Position numbers and translations under genes: made by a program. From Tretioscincus oriximinensis (taxonomy: Eukaryota; Chordata; Lepidosauria; Squamata; Gymnophthalmidae): 64,000 bases of DNA. The stretch lies in the NCBI GenBank assembly GCA_022410635.1, contig JAJVDF010000206.1:231095-295094 (forward strand). The letters run 5' to 3'. Shown here piece by piece: positions 45,076 through 57,315 of this stretch. Within the stretch, counting starts at the first letter, position 1; each line of letters starts with the position of its first letter. The notes below the pieces were generated by a model. It did no database searches and had not been told where the DNA came from. It saw only the letters and a list, made by a program, of their open reading frames with translations.

Positions 45076-45894
45076 TAGTATTCTGTCCTCTCCTCTACCA
45101 AGCCAAAGGACACAAACAAAGCAGAATCAGTAGTATAAAAGTGTATATATAAAAGTGAACAGTGGCAAAACCCCCCACAAATAACACGATAAAAAACACA
45201 TAGAAGGTATACAATACAAGTAAAAATAGTCCAACAATGCTCAAAGTTCGTACAATCAATCCCAAAATGCAGAGACTGGAGTAGAGGAGCAAAGTCTACG
45301 ATGAATAAAATTGGAGAATTCCAAACAATCCACGAGTCGAGAAGTAAGATTTCAGATTGTGGAACATGCATATACTTATACAGTCCTAAGTGCTTTTTTT
45401 GACTATGTAAGTACATACCCATGTGTATTTTAAACTTTTGGTATTTTATTGTATTATATGTATATATATGTAATGTTTCTTACATAGTCTATGATATTTC
45501 TAATAGTGCCACTGAAGAAGACCGTTCCAGGTCGAAACGCGTTTGGCACAATCTGAAATCTTACTTCTCGACTCGTGGATTGTTTGGAATTCTCCAATTT
45601 TATTCATCGTAGACTTTGCTCCTCTACTCCAGTCTCTGCATTTTGGGATTGATTGTACGAACTTTGAGCATTGTTGGACTATTTTTACTTGTATTGTATA
45701 GCTTCTATGTGTTTTTTATCGTGTTATTTGTGGTTTTTTTTGCCACTGTTCACTTTTATATATACACTTTTATACTACTGATTCTGCTTTGTTTGTGTCC
45801 TTTGGCTTGGTAGAGGAGAGGTTTGGTTGTTTGTTTTTGTACCTTTTTCTCTCCTCCTTGTTTGGATTTTTTATGCAGTGTAGTATTCTGTCCT
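45076..45894 (+). mobile_element. Inverted-repeat retroelement, Penelope-like candidate
   Basis: A 14-bp direct repeat (tagtattctgtcct) at 45076-45089 and 45881-45894 brackets the unit. Inside, 45087-45362 and 45547-45821 are inverted copies, almost identical over about 275 bp, separated by a 184-bp AT-rich spacer. A 59-bp T-rich tail follows the right arm. A hammerhead-like motif sits at 45507-45548. The unit has no protein-coding sequence. The long target duplication implies target-primed insertion rather than a cut-and-paste MITE. Confidence 0.75.
45507..45548 (+). ncRNA. Hammerhead-ribozyme-like motif
   Basis: GTGCCA / CTGAAGA / A / GACC-gttcca-GGTC / GAAA / CGCGTT / TGGCAC. Helix I pairs perfectly over 6 bp (GTGCCA with TGGCAC), helix II over 4 bp, and the CUGANGA and GAAA cores are present. 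The predicted cleavage would fall after GTT. Departures: one extra A between the core and helix II, and a minimal helix III (self-complementary CGCG). Minimal hammerheads of this kind are known from Penelope-like elements. Activity is not shown. Confidence 0.5.
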
Positions 45895-45930
45895 GCCATT
45901 TTATGCAATGCCTAAGTATCTTAATATTAT

Positions 45931-46640
45931 CGTGTTTCCCTGAAAACGAGATCTAACCTGAAAATAAGCCCTAGTGAAAGGGAGGAGGAAAACAGTGGGA
46001 GGGAAGAGGGAGGGGAAGAGAAGACGGAAGGGAGAGTAGTACTGGGAGGGGGAAGGAGGGGAATAGGGACAGAAGGGGAGACGCACTGGGTGGGAGGAGG
46101 CATGGTAAGAGAGAAAAAAGAAAAGGGAGGGAGAAAAAATAATAAAGACTTTGATTTTTTTTTTGTTCCATAAGACATCACCTGAAAATTATTATTAACA
46201 TTAATTTATATAGCGCTAACTAAGTACTGTATTTGCCCTCCACCAACAAAAGAGGGAGATGGGAGGGGCGAGCAGGGTTGTATATCCTGCTCACCCCTCC
46301 CCAACGCAGGCCGGTGCGTCACATCCTGCTGCTCAGTTCCTGGGCAGTGAGATGGAGGAGCGAGTCCTAGAAGGGCTCCCTCTGGCCACCAGCAACAACT
46401 CTCAGCGCCGACCCAGGAAGGGCTGGTAAGCCAATTTTGCGCCGTGAAATGCATATAAAATATAGATTAAAAACATAGTATTAAAAAAGAAAATACAATA
46501 TAAGATACAATATTAAAAATGATAAAAATCAACAGCCAAGCTCAAGGTTTTAAGTATAAATGAAAATAAGCCTTAAAGTATCTTTTGGAGCAAAAATTAA
46601 AGTAAGACCCTGCCCTATTTTTGGAGAAACATGGTAGCAA
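45931..46640. mobile_element. TA-flanked MITE-like DNA element
   Basis: The left end TA-TCGTGTTTCCCTGAAAA and the right end (complement) TA-CCATGTTTCTCCAAAAAT form an imperfect terminal inverted repeat with TA at both ends. Inside, AACCTGAAAATAAGCCC at the left pairs with a second GAAAATAAGCCTTAAAG at 46562. It carries a purine-rich block (45970-46140) and a GC-rich block (46225-46445). No transposase is present. Confidence 0.6.
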
Positions 46641-47531
46641 CTACTCAGAAAAATAGGTACCCAGTTATATTACATTTTTCTTGTCATCTGGTATTTTCCT
46701 TGGAATCATTGATTATATTATCTGTTTTCTAACCTTTTATCCTTAAATCGTAAAAATGATCTAATCTCAAGTTGTCACTGTGAATTTTAAGTACGACATA
46801 TATGGATAAATACCAAAGTAGTGGAATAAAAGTCCCACTATTGGATTTTACATGTGAAATTCCATAAAATTCAGGAATACTGAAGACAAGTAGGAAAGTT
46901 TAATACTGTGCTATAATCAGCACTGAATTTTAATTACACATACAAGGATTTTCATTAAATATATCTTTAATAGTCTGTAACTTCTAATAAAACTAGGTAT
47001 ATATGTATTTCTTATTTTATAAATATATGAGGATATCACAATTATGAGGTCAGAATTCTGAGCAGTTTTTAATTTAACTTCATTGTCTAGGATTCTGGAA
47101 TGTTCTTGACACTTATCTTTAGTCTCTTATTATCCATTTAAAGTATGGCATCAAAACATGACTCCAAATAAACTACCGTATATATCAATTAACCTTGTGC
47201 CATATTTTGAAATATTTTAAAATTCCAAAACAACTCCCTAACAAATGATACCCTTTTTGTGAAATTAAGGCATATACCAACAAACATAATTCAATGAATG
47301 GTGAATTTAATTCAAATTCAAATTGTGCAGCCATGAAAAAATCTTGTCCTTTTCTGCATTGGACGTTATACCGGATTACATCTTAGAACAGGGACATGCC
47401 ACCTGTATGCTAGTGCAGACTACTCTAGTTCTTGCTATAACAGCCTACTGTGGCAAACTATTCTGTTTTCATTGCATTAAATAGTTCACAGTGTGTCAGT
47501 GAAACATATTCTTTTTCTGGGAACCTCTTAC

Positions 47532-47699
47532 CTGTTCCTGGAAGGGGACATTTCTCACAGTGGGGGCCCCAGGCTTTCCCAACACTGCAACAGCAGAGCT
47601 GCTTGCTGAGCTGAACAGAGAGAGGGTGCATACACTGCTTTCCTGCACTGACAAACCGGTAGCAGGGCCCTTTCTCTTCTGTGACCATGGGATTATCAG
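47532..47699 (-). CDS. LTBP1: LTBP1 exon: first TB (8-Cys 2) domain
   Basis: The exon encodes most of a TGF-beta-binding-type (TB) domain: [27 protein letters not shown], then [16 protein letters not shown]. The CCC triplet is diagnostic for TB/8-Cys modules. In LTBP1 this first TB domain is not the one that disulfide-links the latency peptide; that is the later TB2 module, which lies outside the window (family knowledge). The acceptor is CTGCAG/CTGAT and the donor is GAACAG/GTAAGAG. The 168-bp length keeps phase 1-1. Confidence 0.94.
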
Positions 47700-50600
47700 C
47701 TGCAGCAAAAAGGGAAGGAGGACGCTAGAGTTTACACAAGAAATAAAACAGTGAAACACTATAGGAGTTCCATCACCAGATTAAGAAAGAAAAAGAAAAA
47801 AGAACACATCACTATATGATATAATTAAAATGAAAAATGCAAGTATCTCAGTAAAATACCTATCTAGAATCAGTCCCCTGCCCCTCGTCAAACTAATGCA
47901 CAAATAAGCTTGTGTAGTTTAGGGATAAAAGCTGATGTTCAAATTAGATGCTGCCATGCTCCAATGTCACAGAATTAGAAGACAGCCTTCCTTCCCATGC
48001 AGAAGCATCAAAGCAAAAGCTGAAAGCAGGTGAACAGCAAATATACATTGCCTCACACACTCATTTCCAACATTCACATTATGATCCTATAGAACTGGAG
48101 GGAAAAATGACCATTTTGAATTCATAGGAAGAGTTTCTTACACCTAAAACAGTCTTTTATAGAAACAGTTGACAATAAAGGAAAAAATACTTTAAAAAAG
48201 TTATCGATTACCAAACCTACAACATCACTTTTATTTACTCACTGTTCTTTAAAAAATACACTTCTCACATTTGCATTCTTACATGCTATTAAATTCTAAA
48301 AAAAAATTGTCAAAAAAACCAATCATATTAAAAACCGAGTCCAGTGACAATTAGGATTTGGAGCATTAGCCATTAACATGAGTACTTCCCTCCCTTTTCT
48401 TTTTTTCAACCAATTATGTCATGCAATCTTATATATCCACAGCAAAGATCTCAGCCACAATCTCCACTCCAATGGGGACTGCTTGGGGAGAGAGAGGCCA
48501 TCAATGCTGTCTCAAAAACTGATAGCATACATCATGGTTTTCACTACCGAGCATTCCTAGTTCCATCTCACATTGTGCCAGGCACCTTAGTTATCAATAT
48601 ACTCCTTAGCAGTTCAAGGATGTATGCAGAATTACCAGCACAATTAAGATACAGTAGAGATCACACATTAAATATATCTTCTACTGGCATGTGAATAGAG
48701 CAAAAGGAGCATGGATAAATTCTAAGATGTGGATGCCAGGAGGAATTCTGAATAACATACGATAATAGCTTTTGTCCCATTTCTACAGTTTGTGATCTAG
48801 AAATTGGATTTTGCCCATAAATGATGTATAACCACTCATCAGAAGACCCACTCATCACAAGATAAACATATTTTTTCTCCAATATATACTATACTCAAAT
48901 TTCAAGCAGTCATAAAGAAAAACATTTTTTAAAAAATTATACTGGCAAATTCATTTTTTTTCAGCTAATAAAACAACTAATCCCAATTTTTATACACATC
49001 AATATTAAGTGTTGCAAAATAAATCTTCATAGGAAGGTTACTTATCAGAAAACAGAGGTTGCACAACAGCAGCAACTGGTAGATCATTTATAGTTTATAC
49101 ACTACTACTGTATTCAGTAATTACAATTAATCATCATGATTGTGCATCATAAAACCTACTTCTCGTATAAACCTGAATATATAATATGATTTTCAACTTG
49201 GAACAATATGTATTATGAACAGCTCTCAAACATACTTTACAAATTAGTGAATCATCAGTGTCGTTTTATAAACAATTAAAATGAATTTGTAGACGTGGAA
49301 TTAAAAACTCTATTTGTGTTACAAACATAAACATTCTGACATTCCTGTTTGGTGGGAAAAATATATAAAACGTGAAAGATAACATAATCTTCTGAGTTGT
49401 TGTTATATACCATATGTTGGTTCATAAAGCATGGACAGTAGGAGACAGCTTCAGTTACATTAATCAATATGCAAGTTAGTATACCTAAACCCTGCTTGTG
49501 AGCTGTACACTGACTCACACCAGAGGTAGAAATTACAAACATAGAGAATGTTCAAAACAATCTGAGTCAAAATAAGAAGAAAGCCAGAAGTATCCAAAAC
49601 AGTCCAAGGTCAATACACGACGAGTAACCAGTCAGAGAAGCTAGATACACACAAACTGAATAGCCAACTTGTTGGCAGGTTCAGGATGGTTTACATAGAA
49701 TATTCAGTCTGCCATTTCAGCCCTTTCTCCAAGATATGCTGAGAACGCCAAAGCTCTGCCTGTTGTTTCCTGCCTGCTAGAAGCTATCCAGCCTGGAACT
49801 TTCCCCTTGCTCATCCTTACGTAGTTCAGACTCTGGGGAAATGCCCAGCTGCTGGGGCAGGTGTGTCTGCTGAGAAGTTTCCTTATCCTTTGAGCTAGAA
49901 TCCTGCTAGATTAATTTGTTCAGAATTTTTAAAAATGGTGTGTGATCACAGCTTCTGTACCCTAAACACAAACACACTTGCACCAATTTGTATTATGGAA
50001 AGTATGGAGACAGAATAATTTATTTTAAAATTCAGCATTTCAGTTACTAACATACAATAGCAGCAATCTATGCTATTTTCTTATAAGATTTTCAGGATTA
50101 TTTCTGACCTTGTACCGTTTGTCTACTTGTTACAATTTTTATACATTAACTTTAACAGGAGATAATTACCTAACACACTATAGTTTGATATTCCCATCGG
50201 TGCTTTCCCAGTTTCAAATGAGAATTAATTGTTAATTTTTCTACAAAATTGTCTCAATACTCTTATAAATTTGCATTGATAAAATATGGCAATCAGATAA
50301 CCAAAGATTCAATCAACAGGAATTTCCATGATCAAAGATCACAGAAAATGTAATTCTGTAATGATCAAAATATCAATCTAATAGTCTCTCCAATTATGTA
50401 TATTTTTACAGATGGAATCTATAACAAACTGTCGCAATTAGAAATAGTGCTGTTTCTGTTTGTTCTTGGAATTATCTCCAAGGTTATTGAGACAAACTAG
50501 AGCTGATAAAACCAGTAATTAAAATAATAATGAAACTGATCTAGCAATTTGCTAAACTAATTTTTTAAAAACAATCTCTTCTTTACAATTTTAATTAAAT

Positions 50601-51427
50601 TATTCATTAACCTTTCAGTTGATAATCTAAAAGTCACAATGAAAATTCATATTAAAAACTGAGTCCAGTGATAATCACGATTTGAACGCAATGAAATAAG
50701 TTTACAATTAATTCTGATGATTCGTTATGAGGTTTCTATGAAGATGGCAGCTTTTATTATTTTTCTTAAAGATGGATTCTATCCTACCCTTGAAATATAA
50801 TTGAAACAACAGTTTAAACTAAGATGGCTGAGAAAAATTATAGTAAATTGTATAGTTCCACCTAACACTCCTCCATGCATGGTGCTACTATACTATTTTC
50901 TGAGATAAATAAAAATAAAAAATAACAAGCTATTCAAGGAACTTCTATGGATGAAATAAAATCCTTCATCTCATTACGGCAGGCCAAATAATGATACTAT
51001 TTATTATTATAAAATTAGTCCCCAGATAAAATGGGAAAATACAGTAGGAATATTGTACAATTCCACATCATAACTGAATTTTGTTAAATCAAATTCTACT
51101 GAAGAATCTTGAGGCTTTAGAAGGAAACTGAAGTCACAATTATTTCACTTATCTATGGTTCAGCTAAAGAAGTATGATAGATTTTCTGCAGCTACTACGT
51201 AAATGATTATACTGAAATGCATTAATTTTTAAAAGCAATTTTTTTGGCTTCTGCATAGTAAAATCCTGGTTTAAAACTGGAAGTAAATAGAGCGAATAAT
51301 ATGCATCCAGACACGTCCAGAGAAAAGATTTGTTAATGTCTAAAATTTTATTGGATCCTCTTGCTTCATGATCCAGATTATCACAGCAATTTATTTGAAT
51401 TCAAACTGAATTGAATCTGTTACTTAC
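47700..51427 (-). other. LTBP1: LTBP1 intron
   Basis: Nothing certain. A short segment (catattaaaaaccgagtcca...gacaatta) at 48326-48362 recurs at 50647-50684. A GC-balanced block at 49560-49920 may be an old LTR or other repeat but shows no decisive feature. Confidence 0.5.
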
Positions 51428-51550
51428 GAATGCATCTGGAAAGAGTGGGGTCTGGCACATATCCCATTTTGCAGGTGCACCTATAACTGCCCATGGTATT
51501 CAAACACTCACCATTAGGGCATACACCTTGTAATAGGCATTCATTAATAT
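51428..51550 (-). CDS. LTBP1: LTBP1 exon: EGF-like domain between hybrid and TB1
   Basis: A single calcium-binding EGF module of 41 codons starting DINEC, with CPNGECLNTMGSYRCTC. The DINEC start and the C-x-N-x4-Y-x-C segment supply the calcium ligands and the aspartate/asparagine hydroxylation consensus. All six cysteines are present. The acceptor is TTTTTTCAG/AT and the donor is GCATTC/GTAAGTA, both phase 1. The downstream join recreates a proline codon (CIPDNP), matching the LTBP1 spacing before the first TB domain. Confidence 0.93.
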
Positions 51551-53111
51551 CTGAAAAAATAATAAAACCAATATCAGTTAAAAATAGATAATTCTCCACA
51601 GGTATTAACCAACAGTCACTGTCACACATTGCTACTATCAATTTCCCGGGAATTAGAGTCTTGGATTGTAATAATTTACTGCCTAATTTACTGCCTTTAT
51701 CAATATTTTCTGCTTCTGCAATATTAATATTTCCATCCAGTGATTTTCTTTCACATTTCTCTTATAATCTAATAAAACTATTTCACTTTCACCCTCCACA
51801 ATAATCCAAAAGTTAATTCTTTTCCACTTGCTGGTCATATCTTTATATGCTTAACTAGAAAACCTTTGTGATAGTATCTCTCATCTTGGAATTTGCTAGA
51901 TGCTATATGTATCAGTATCACTTTAAAAAAACATTTTTTGTATGACATGATATTAATTTTCCAACATAAACTATAGACTTCATAGTGTGGTAAAAAACTA
52001 GAACTTTAAAAATTATATAATTATTTGTAGTAACAATAAATAGCATTTGAGCATTACTTCAACCAAGAAGTGCCTCTATGTTAGTGAATTCCAATTCCAT
52101 CACGCCATCCAGAGGAAAAATCTTTGATTTTTAAATAATTCAGTAATGCATAGTATTGGTTTCACAGAACAGCAATGAAGATCACCAAGAATAAATACGA
52201 GATGAAATCAATGGTAACTTTCTGGAATGGGATATTATACCGCACACATTCTTTTCAGTATGATATTTTGTAGGAATTCTTTACTCTTTACTTACTTTTG
52301 TAGGAATCCTTCACACTGAAAATGATCGTGATCTTTTTTCTTCCATTCCAGAGTGTAGGATATACTACAATAGATTGACCAGATTTTCTGAGGCCAAATA
52401 CATGAGAACCTCTGAGGCTAGAGGGAAGGGAACTTTCAGGAGCTGGCTCTGGTTTCCAGAGCCCCCTAGTGGTGGTGTAGTGAATTTTTTTTAAAAATAA
52501 TTTTATTTTATATATTTTTNAAAAAAATCCTCAGCAAAAAATGAAAAAATCCCCCCCCCCCGGGAGTGTGGGGTACACCCTCCCAAACCAAGTTCTTCCC
52601 CAAAAGGGGTCATCTGGTCAGCTTATACTACAAGTAACTTAAATCACAACAGAAAAGATTCCTGTTGAATGTAAGAGAGAAAATCACTTCAAGAATAGCA
52701 CAAATTAGCTAAAAAGGCAATAGTACCTTTTTCATTAAATGCATTTCAAGCAGAAACCATACAGACTGATGAGAATCTAATTTTATATTCCTGAATGTGG
52801 TAAGGTATGGAGAGAGTCCCAGTGAAATTTGAAATTATCCGTAAAAGTGATAATGGTTACAATAGGTTTCGTTAACGCATCCACCTGACACCTTGGCGTT
52901 AGTTATAATGGGATTTCACCTATAATATGGAAAATCTTACATAAGCATACAAAGACCTTCCAAACTTGTGGAAAGAACCAGTTGAAACCAAAAAAGAACG
53001 CCAAGCAGAAATTAAATGCTTCAACAACAAACCAAAACACAATTCAGAGAGATTGAAAGCAAAATGTTTTGCCTTTTACCTACTGTTCCCAGTACTAGGC
53101 AGACTAAGGTC

Positions 53112-53565
53112 TTAGGCCCGATCCCCACGTTTTATTTCCTATGCTTTGAAGGTGAGTTTACCTTCTAGCCCATGAATTCACGAGTATCCACCCTTCCATG
53201 CATTTTAAATGTCTGTAGAGTGCCGTCAACAGCCTCCTCATAACAAGTGATTTCTACAAGCCTCCGAGACGCTACCCGGAATAAGGCTCCGTGTGAAGCC
53301 TCCATTTTAAAGTGCTAAAGAAAAATCTCTCCAGAGGACTGGAGGGCTGGATTTATGCAAATTGCATAGATTTTTAAAGATTTCATTGGCTCTTGTCTGC
53401 GCAAGGGTTGTCGTTAGGGAAGCACAGCAGTGCATTTGGGGGCTTCTCTTTCAAACGAGGCAGCAGCAGAATGGCAAGTAAAAATGGGGACAGCCAATGC
53501 GTTTGTTTTTTTAAGCGCTTGCAGAGCAGAGGAAACAGACCGATGAGAATGCAGCCTTAAATTAG
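53112..53565. mobile_element. Possible TTA-flanked MITE
   Basis: A GC-richer block of about 450 bp. The left edge TTA-GGCCCGATCCCCACG and the complement of the right edge TAA-GGCTGCATTCTCATCGG look like imperfect inverted ends with a TTA duplication, as in PIF/Harbinger elements. The interior is non-coding. Confidence 0.45.
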
Positions 53566-53771
53566 ACACATGAGTATGAACTCACTTTTATTTGGTATGT
53601 TCAACTTATATGAATCAAGCATATCATGACAATATAACAGTCAATAGGCAGTACTTTTATCTATTTTCTTTCATTTCTTTTAGGCTTTTTCTTTCATAGA
53701 GGAACTGAAAGTGGTGTACATGTGTATGTGTGGTCTCTATGAAACATTCAGCATATGTATTTATAAATATA

Positions 53772-53845
53772 CAGCTCAAAACAATTAAGGGAACACTGTA
53801 ACATACACTGTTATGTTAAAGTGTTCCCTTAATTGTTTTGAGCAG
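53772..53845. mobile_element. 74-bp palindromic MITE, copy 2
   Basis: Identical to the 39.2-kb copy in both arms and differing only in the left half of the loop. The loop is itself more palindromic here (gtaacata...tatgttaa). Flanked by TA. Confidence 0.9.
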
Positions 53846-56800
53846 TATACAAAAAGAATAAGCACGAGTTTTCCATTGAGTAAAAGGATGTAACACAAAC
53901 TATCCATCATTAACGTAATACATGGTAAAGCAGAATATGGGGGTACAGGAAACGTGGGAGTAGCTATACAATTATGTTCAGAGGCAGATGAATGTTAACA
54001 CTGAAATGACTGAAATGAGTTTTTTTCTAATATAATAAATTGTCTTTGTTTTCCAAGCAGACCTCACCTACAGAAGATAATCTATTTAGGAGCATCATAA
54101 CAAGGATGAATGTAGCAGTTAAAACTGATGTGGCAGCTGAAACCCACAAAGTCATTTGCACCAGCTATAGATTCAAAGAAAATTGTAGATGTATTGGATC
54201 AACGGCGCAGCCAGAATAGTTTAACAGATTGTTCTCACAGTTCCTAAGTATAGGATTATCATGGGAAAAGGGGAAAAAGCTTTTGTGGCTTTAATAGGTG
54301 TGGTAAAGTGATTTATTTTATTTTTTTGCCAAATGCAGCAAAAGTTATAAAATGTATCTGGTAAACATTCCTTTATTCCACATTCATTAAAGCTGCAAAA
54401 CTCCTGGCCTGGTTTTTTTTTCTGGTAACCATATTTAAGTAAGTGTTTTTGGATAGTTTGAAAATGGGATATGACTCCAACAGCCCTCTTTCATTCAACA
54501 TCTGGTCTTTAAAGACATACCAGATGAAGAGATGGATGGATGTAGGTAGGCATTTTCTGTTTCTTCTCTACAACTCTTAATATTTTGTATCCTCATTTCC
54601 TTATCCAAATGAAAGTCGCCTTCACTAACCTAAACTAAAATTCTACTTCATAGCAGCAAATTATAGTTAAGGAAGATGCAGCACAATATACTGTAAACAA
54701 GTCCAGCAAAATTAACTCGAAAAAAGACAAGTAAACAGAATAAACTATAAGATATGACCCTAAGGATGCATCTACACGTCTACATTTTGTAATGCTACAT
54801 CTACAGTATATGCAGTGCTATAATATATGTGCAGAGTCATGGACTGCAGCCCACAAACAGGTAGAAACTGTTTTTCCTCCTAGTGAATTTGTCTACAACT
54901 TCCATGACGCCTGTTGGAACTTGTGGCTTCCACTTGGTTGCTTTGTATTGTTTATGTCATTGGTTCAGGCCCCATTTCTTGCTGGGCATGCATTTTAAAA
55001 GGAAAAAAAGTTGACAAAGACTCGGCCTCGGAAGTGGAATCACTGCCAGAAACTGACCAACGAGCAACATCTGGCCAATAGTCTGAGAGAGATGCTGAGC
55101 AGAAGAACCTGGATAGATAACAGGTTACACCATCAAATAGATAAGGATCTCCTCTGATTAGTCTCCAAAGACTAATTAGCAGAAGACAGAAGTTGTCCTC
55201 CCCACAAGCTCATCAACTTCTTAAGGAGCTGAATCGCACTTCCTCTTTGTTGTTTGGCAACCATTCCATTTTTTCAGTATCTTACTGTGAACAACTTCAT
55301 GTGTTTTCTGACCTTGCACCATATTCTTGATTCTGTTATTGGTATTGCCACTGAGATAACTTCTGATATTCTGTGTGTTGACCTGGTTTGATTATTCTGT
55401 CGTTCTCTTGCAGCAAATTATTACAATCTTGTGTTATTTCTACCTGAGCTTGTTGCCAGATGAGCAGAAGTGCTATAGAAAAAAGCAGGAATGGTGAATG
55501 CCCTAAAACTTTAAATCCTGTTGCAAAAGAGAGAAAAAGGTTCATGAAGGAAGGCTAGCCTCAGAGGTTCTCATAGATTATTTCTATATGTTCTGTTGTG
55601 GCACTATGGATAGGTATTGTTCTATGGAAGCTGCATAGAAATATCAGGTGGAAAAAGAGCTATGATAGTTCCTTTCTACCACTACCATAGCTGGACTTTC
55701 CAAAATCGTGCTTTTGGAGCAGAAGATAAACCATGTGTGGATACGATTACAATAGATTAAAAAAATCTGACATAATTTTCTTCTCAAAATCGCTCACAGT
55801 GGTGATTTTTGGAATAAAATGAAAGCCAGCTTTGGATGTAAATATTAAAATAGTAGATTTTCAATTCAGATTGAAAAACAGAAACACTGAAGACTGACAT
55901 TGCTTGCCTCCATCAGAGACAACGTCTCAAATTAAAAAAATCTCTGATGTTGAGTCATATACACACAATTTTAATTAGAAACATAAAACAAATGATGCAC
56001 AAATTAGTAACAATGTCTTCTTGGAAAGCAGAAGAACATTTTAGAGGAACGGTTGTTTCACCATTTTGGGCAAAAAGCCCAGTTAAGTTTCCTATTCAAT
56101 GCATACTAATTCACCCCATGAATTAGCAGCCACCAACCAAACATAAATCTGGCCACCCACCGTTCTACCCAGCTGTGTAAATTATACTGAAATCAACCTG
56201 TTAAGGCAGCTGGAAATGGGATTTGGATCAAGATGAAAGTTGTCCAAAAATAGCACAATAGCTTTTGAACTTCTTAATTTTGCCCATCCTTATCAAACAA
56301 AACCATAAAACAAATCTGAGTATTTAGAAGAAGAGTTTTGAAAGTGCAACCTTTTAGACAAAAAAGGTGAACTGAATTTATAATTATTGTAACTACAACA
56401 GCCTCTGCACATTAGTTAAACTTTTGAAAGACTATCAACTAATAGGATTTTACAGTTTAAATCAAATAATAGTATTTTATTTTCACTAGGGAGACAAAGG
56501 CTTTATCTAAAGAGAGGGTCAGATGCCAAAATAGTTTTAGCTTCAATGTCTCTTGCCTTTGAATGTCACCAGCACACAATGTCATGAATTCAGTCCACTC
56601 TAACCTCAGGTTTGAATCTGAGCTGCACCTCAGATGCTGTCAACAGCAGTAAAAACAGATTCTGTCATGTCAAAAATAGTGATATTTATATTCTCTTTGA
56701 ACTTATTTCTTTGTTCCAGTCTGCAGATACTGCAGCTGTAATGTGGATGTGACCTTTTAAGGTTGCGATTATATCAGCAATATTAGACTTATTGTTTGGA

Positions 56801-57019
56801 GCCCATCTACACTTATAGTGGTGAACAGGTGCAGCTCAGAGGTACAGCAATCAAACACCCAAAGTGTTGGAATCTTTGGGCATCCTCCAGAATATCCTTT
56901 ATTTGAGTACTATTTGTACAAACACAAGAAGATCCCTCACTTCAGTGCCAATTATTTAGTACTAGAAACAAAGAATATTTGAAGTAATAGCAACTATATT
57001 AATTACAAACATTATTGAT

Positions 57020-57115
57020 TGATAGATAGATTGATTTACTTGTTTACATTTATATTCCACGCTATACCCAAAGGTCTCAGAGTGGATCACAATAAAAAAA
57101 ACCATAAAACAGAAT
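57020..57115 (-). mobile_element. L2-type LINE 3' tail
   Basis: TTGTTTACATTTATATTCCACGCTATACCC...AAGGTCTCAGAGTGGATCACAATAA, reverse complement of the recurring tail. Confidence 0.7.
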
Positions 57116-57268
57116 TCTATTTTTATATATCCCAAAGCCTATTCTATATTAGTGCCTATTGTAGGGCCACGCCAACTAACATTATACTAACCCACACTTT
57201 ATATAAAAATAAATAACAAAGAAAGTGTGAGGGATTCAATTGTGGTATCGTTACTATGGACTATCAAG

Positions 57269-57315
57269 GAATACTACTACTACTACTACTACTAGTACTA
57301 CTACTACTACTACTC
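57269..57315. repeat. (TAC)n microsatellite
   Basis: ACTACTACT repeats with one ACTAGT interruption, about 47 bp. Confidence 0.95.

Larger units (their letters stand above)
44167..47531 (-). other. LTBP1: LTBP1 intron
   Basis: Holds a short CR1-like/foldback repeat piece (about 44495-44590), the inverted-repeat retroelement (45076-45894) and a large TA-flanked MITE (about 45931-46640). 46640-47531 and 44600-45070 hold nothing recognised. Confidence 0.65.

Noticed and set aside
45069..45813. Hydrophobic open frames in the inverted repeat arms
   Set aside because: The same leucine-rich peptide appears from both arms because the DNA is duplicated and T-rich. No start context or known domain.
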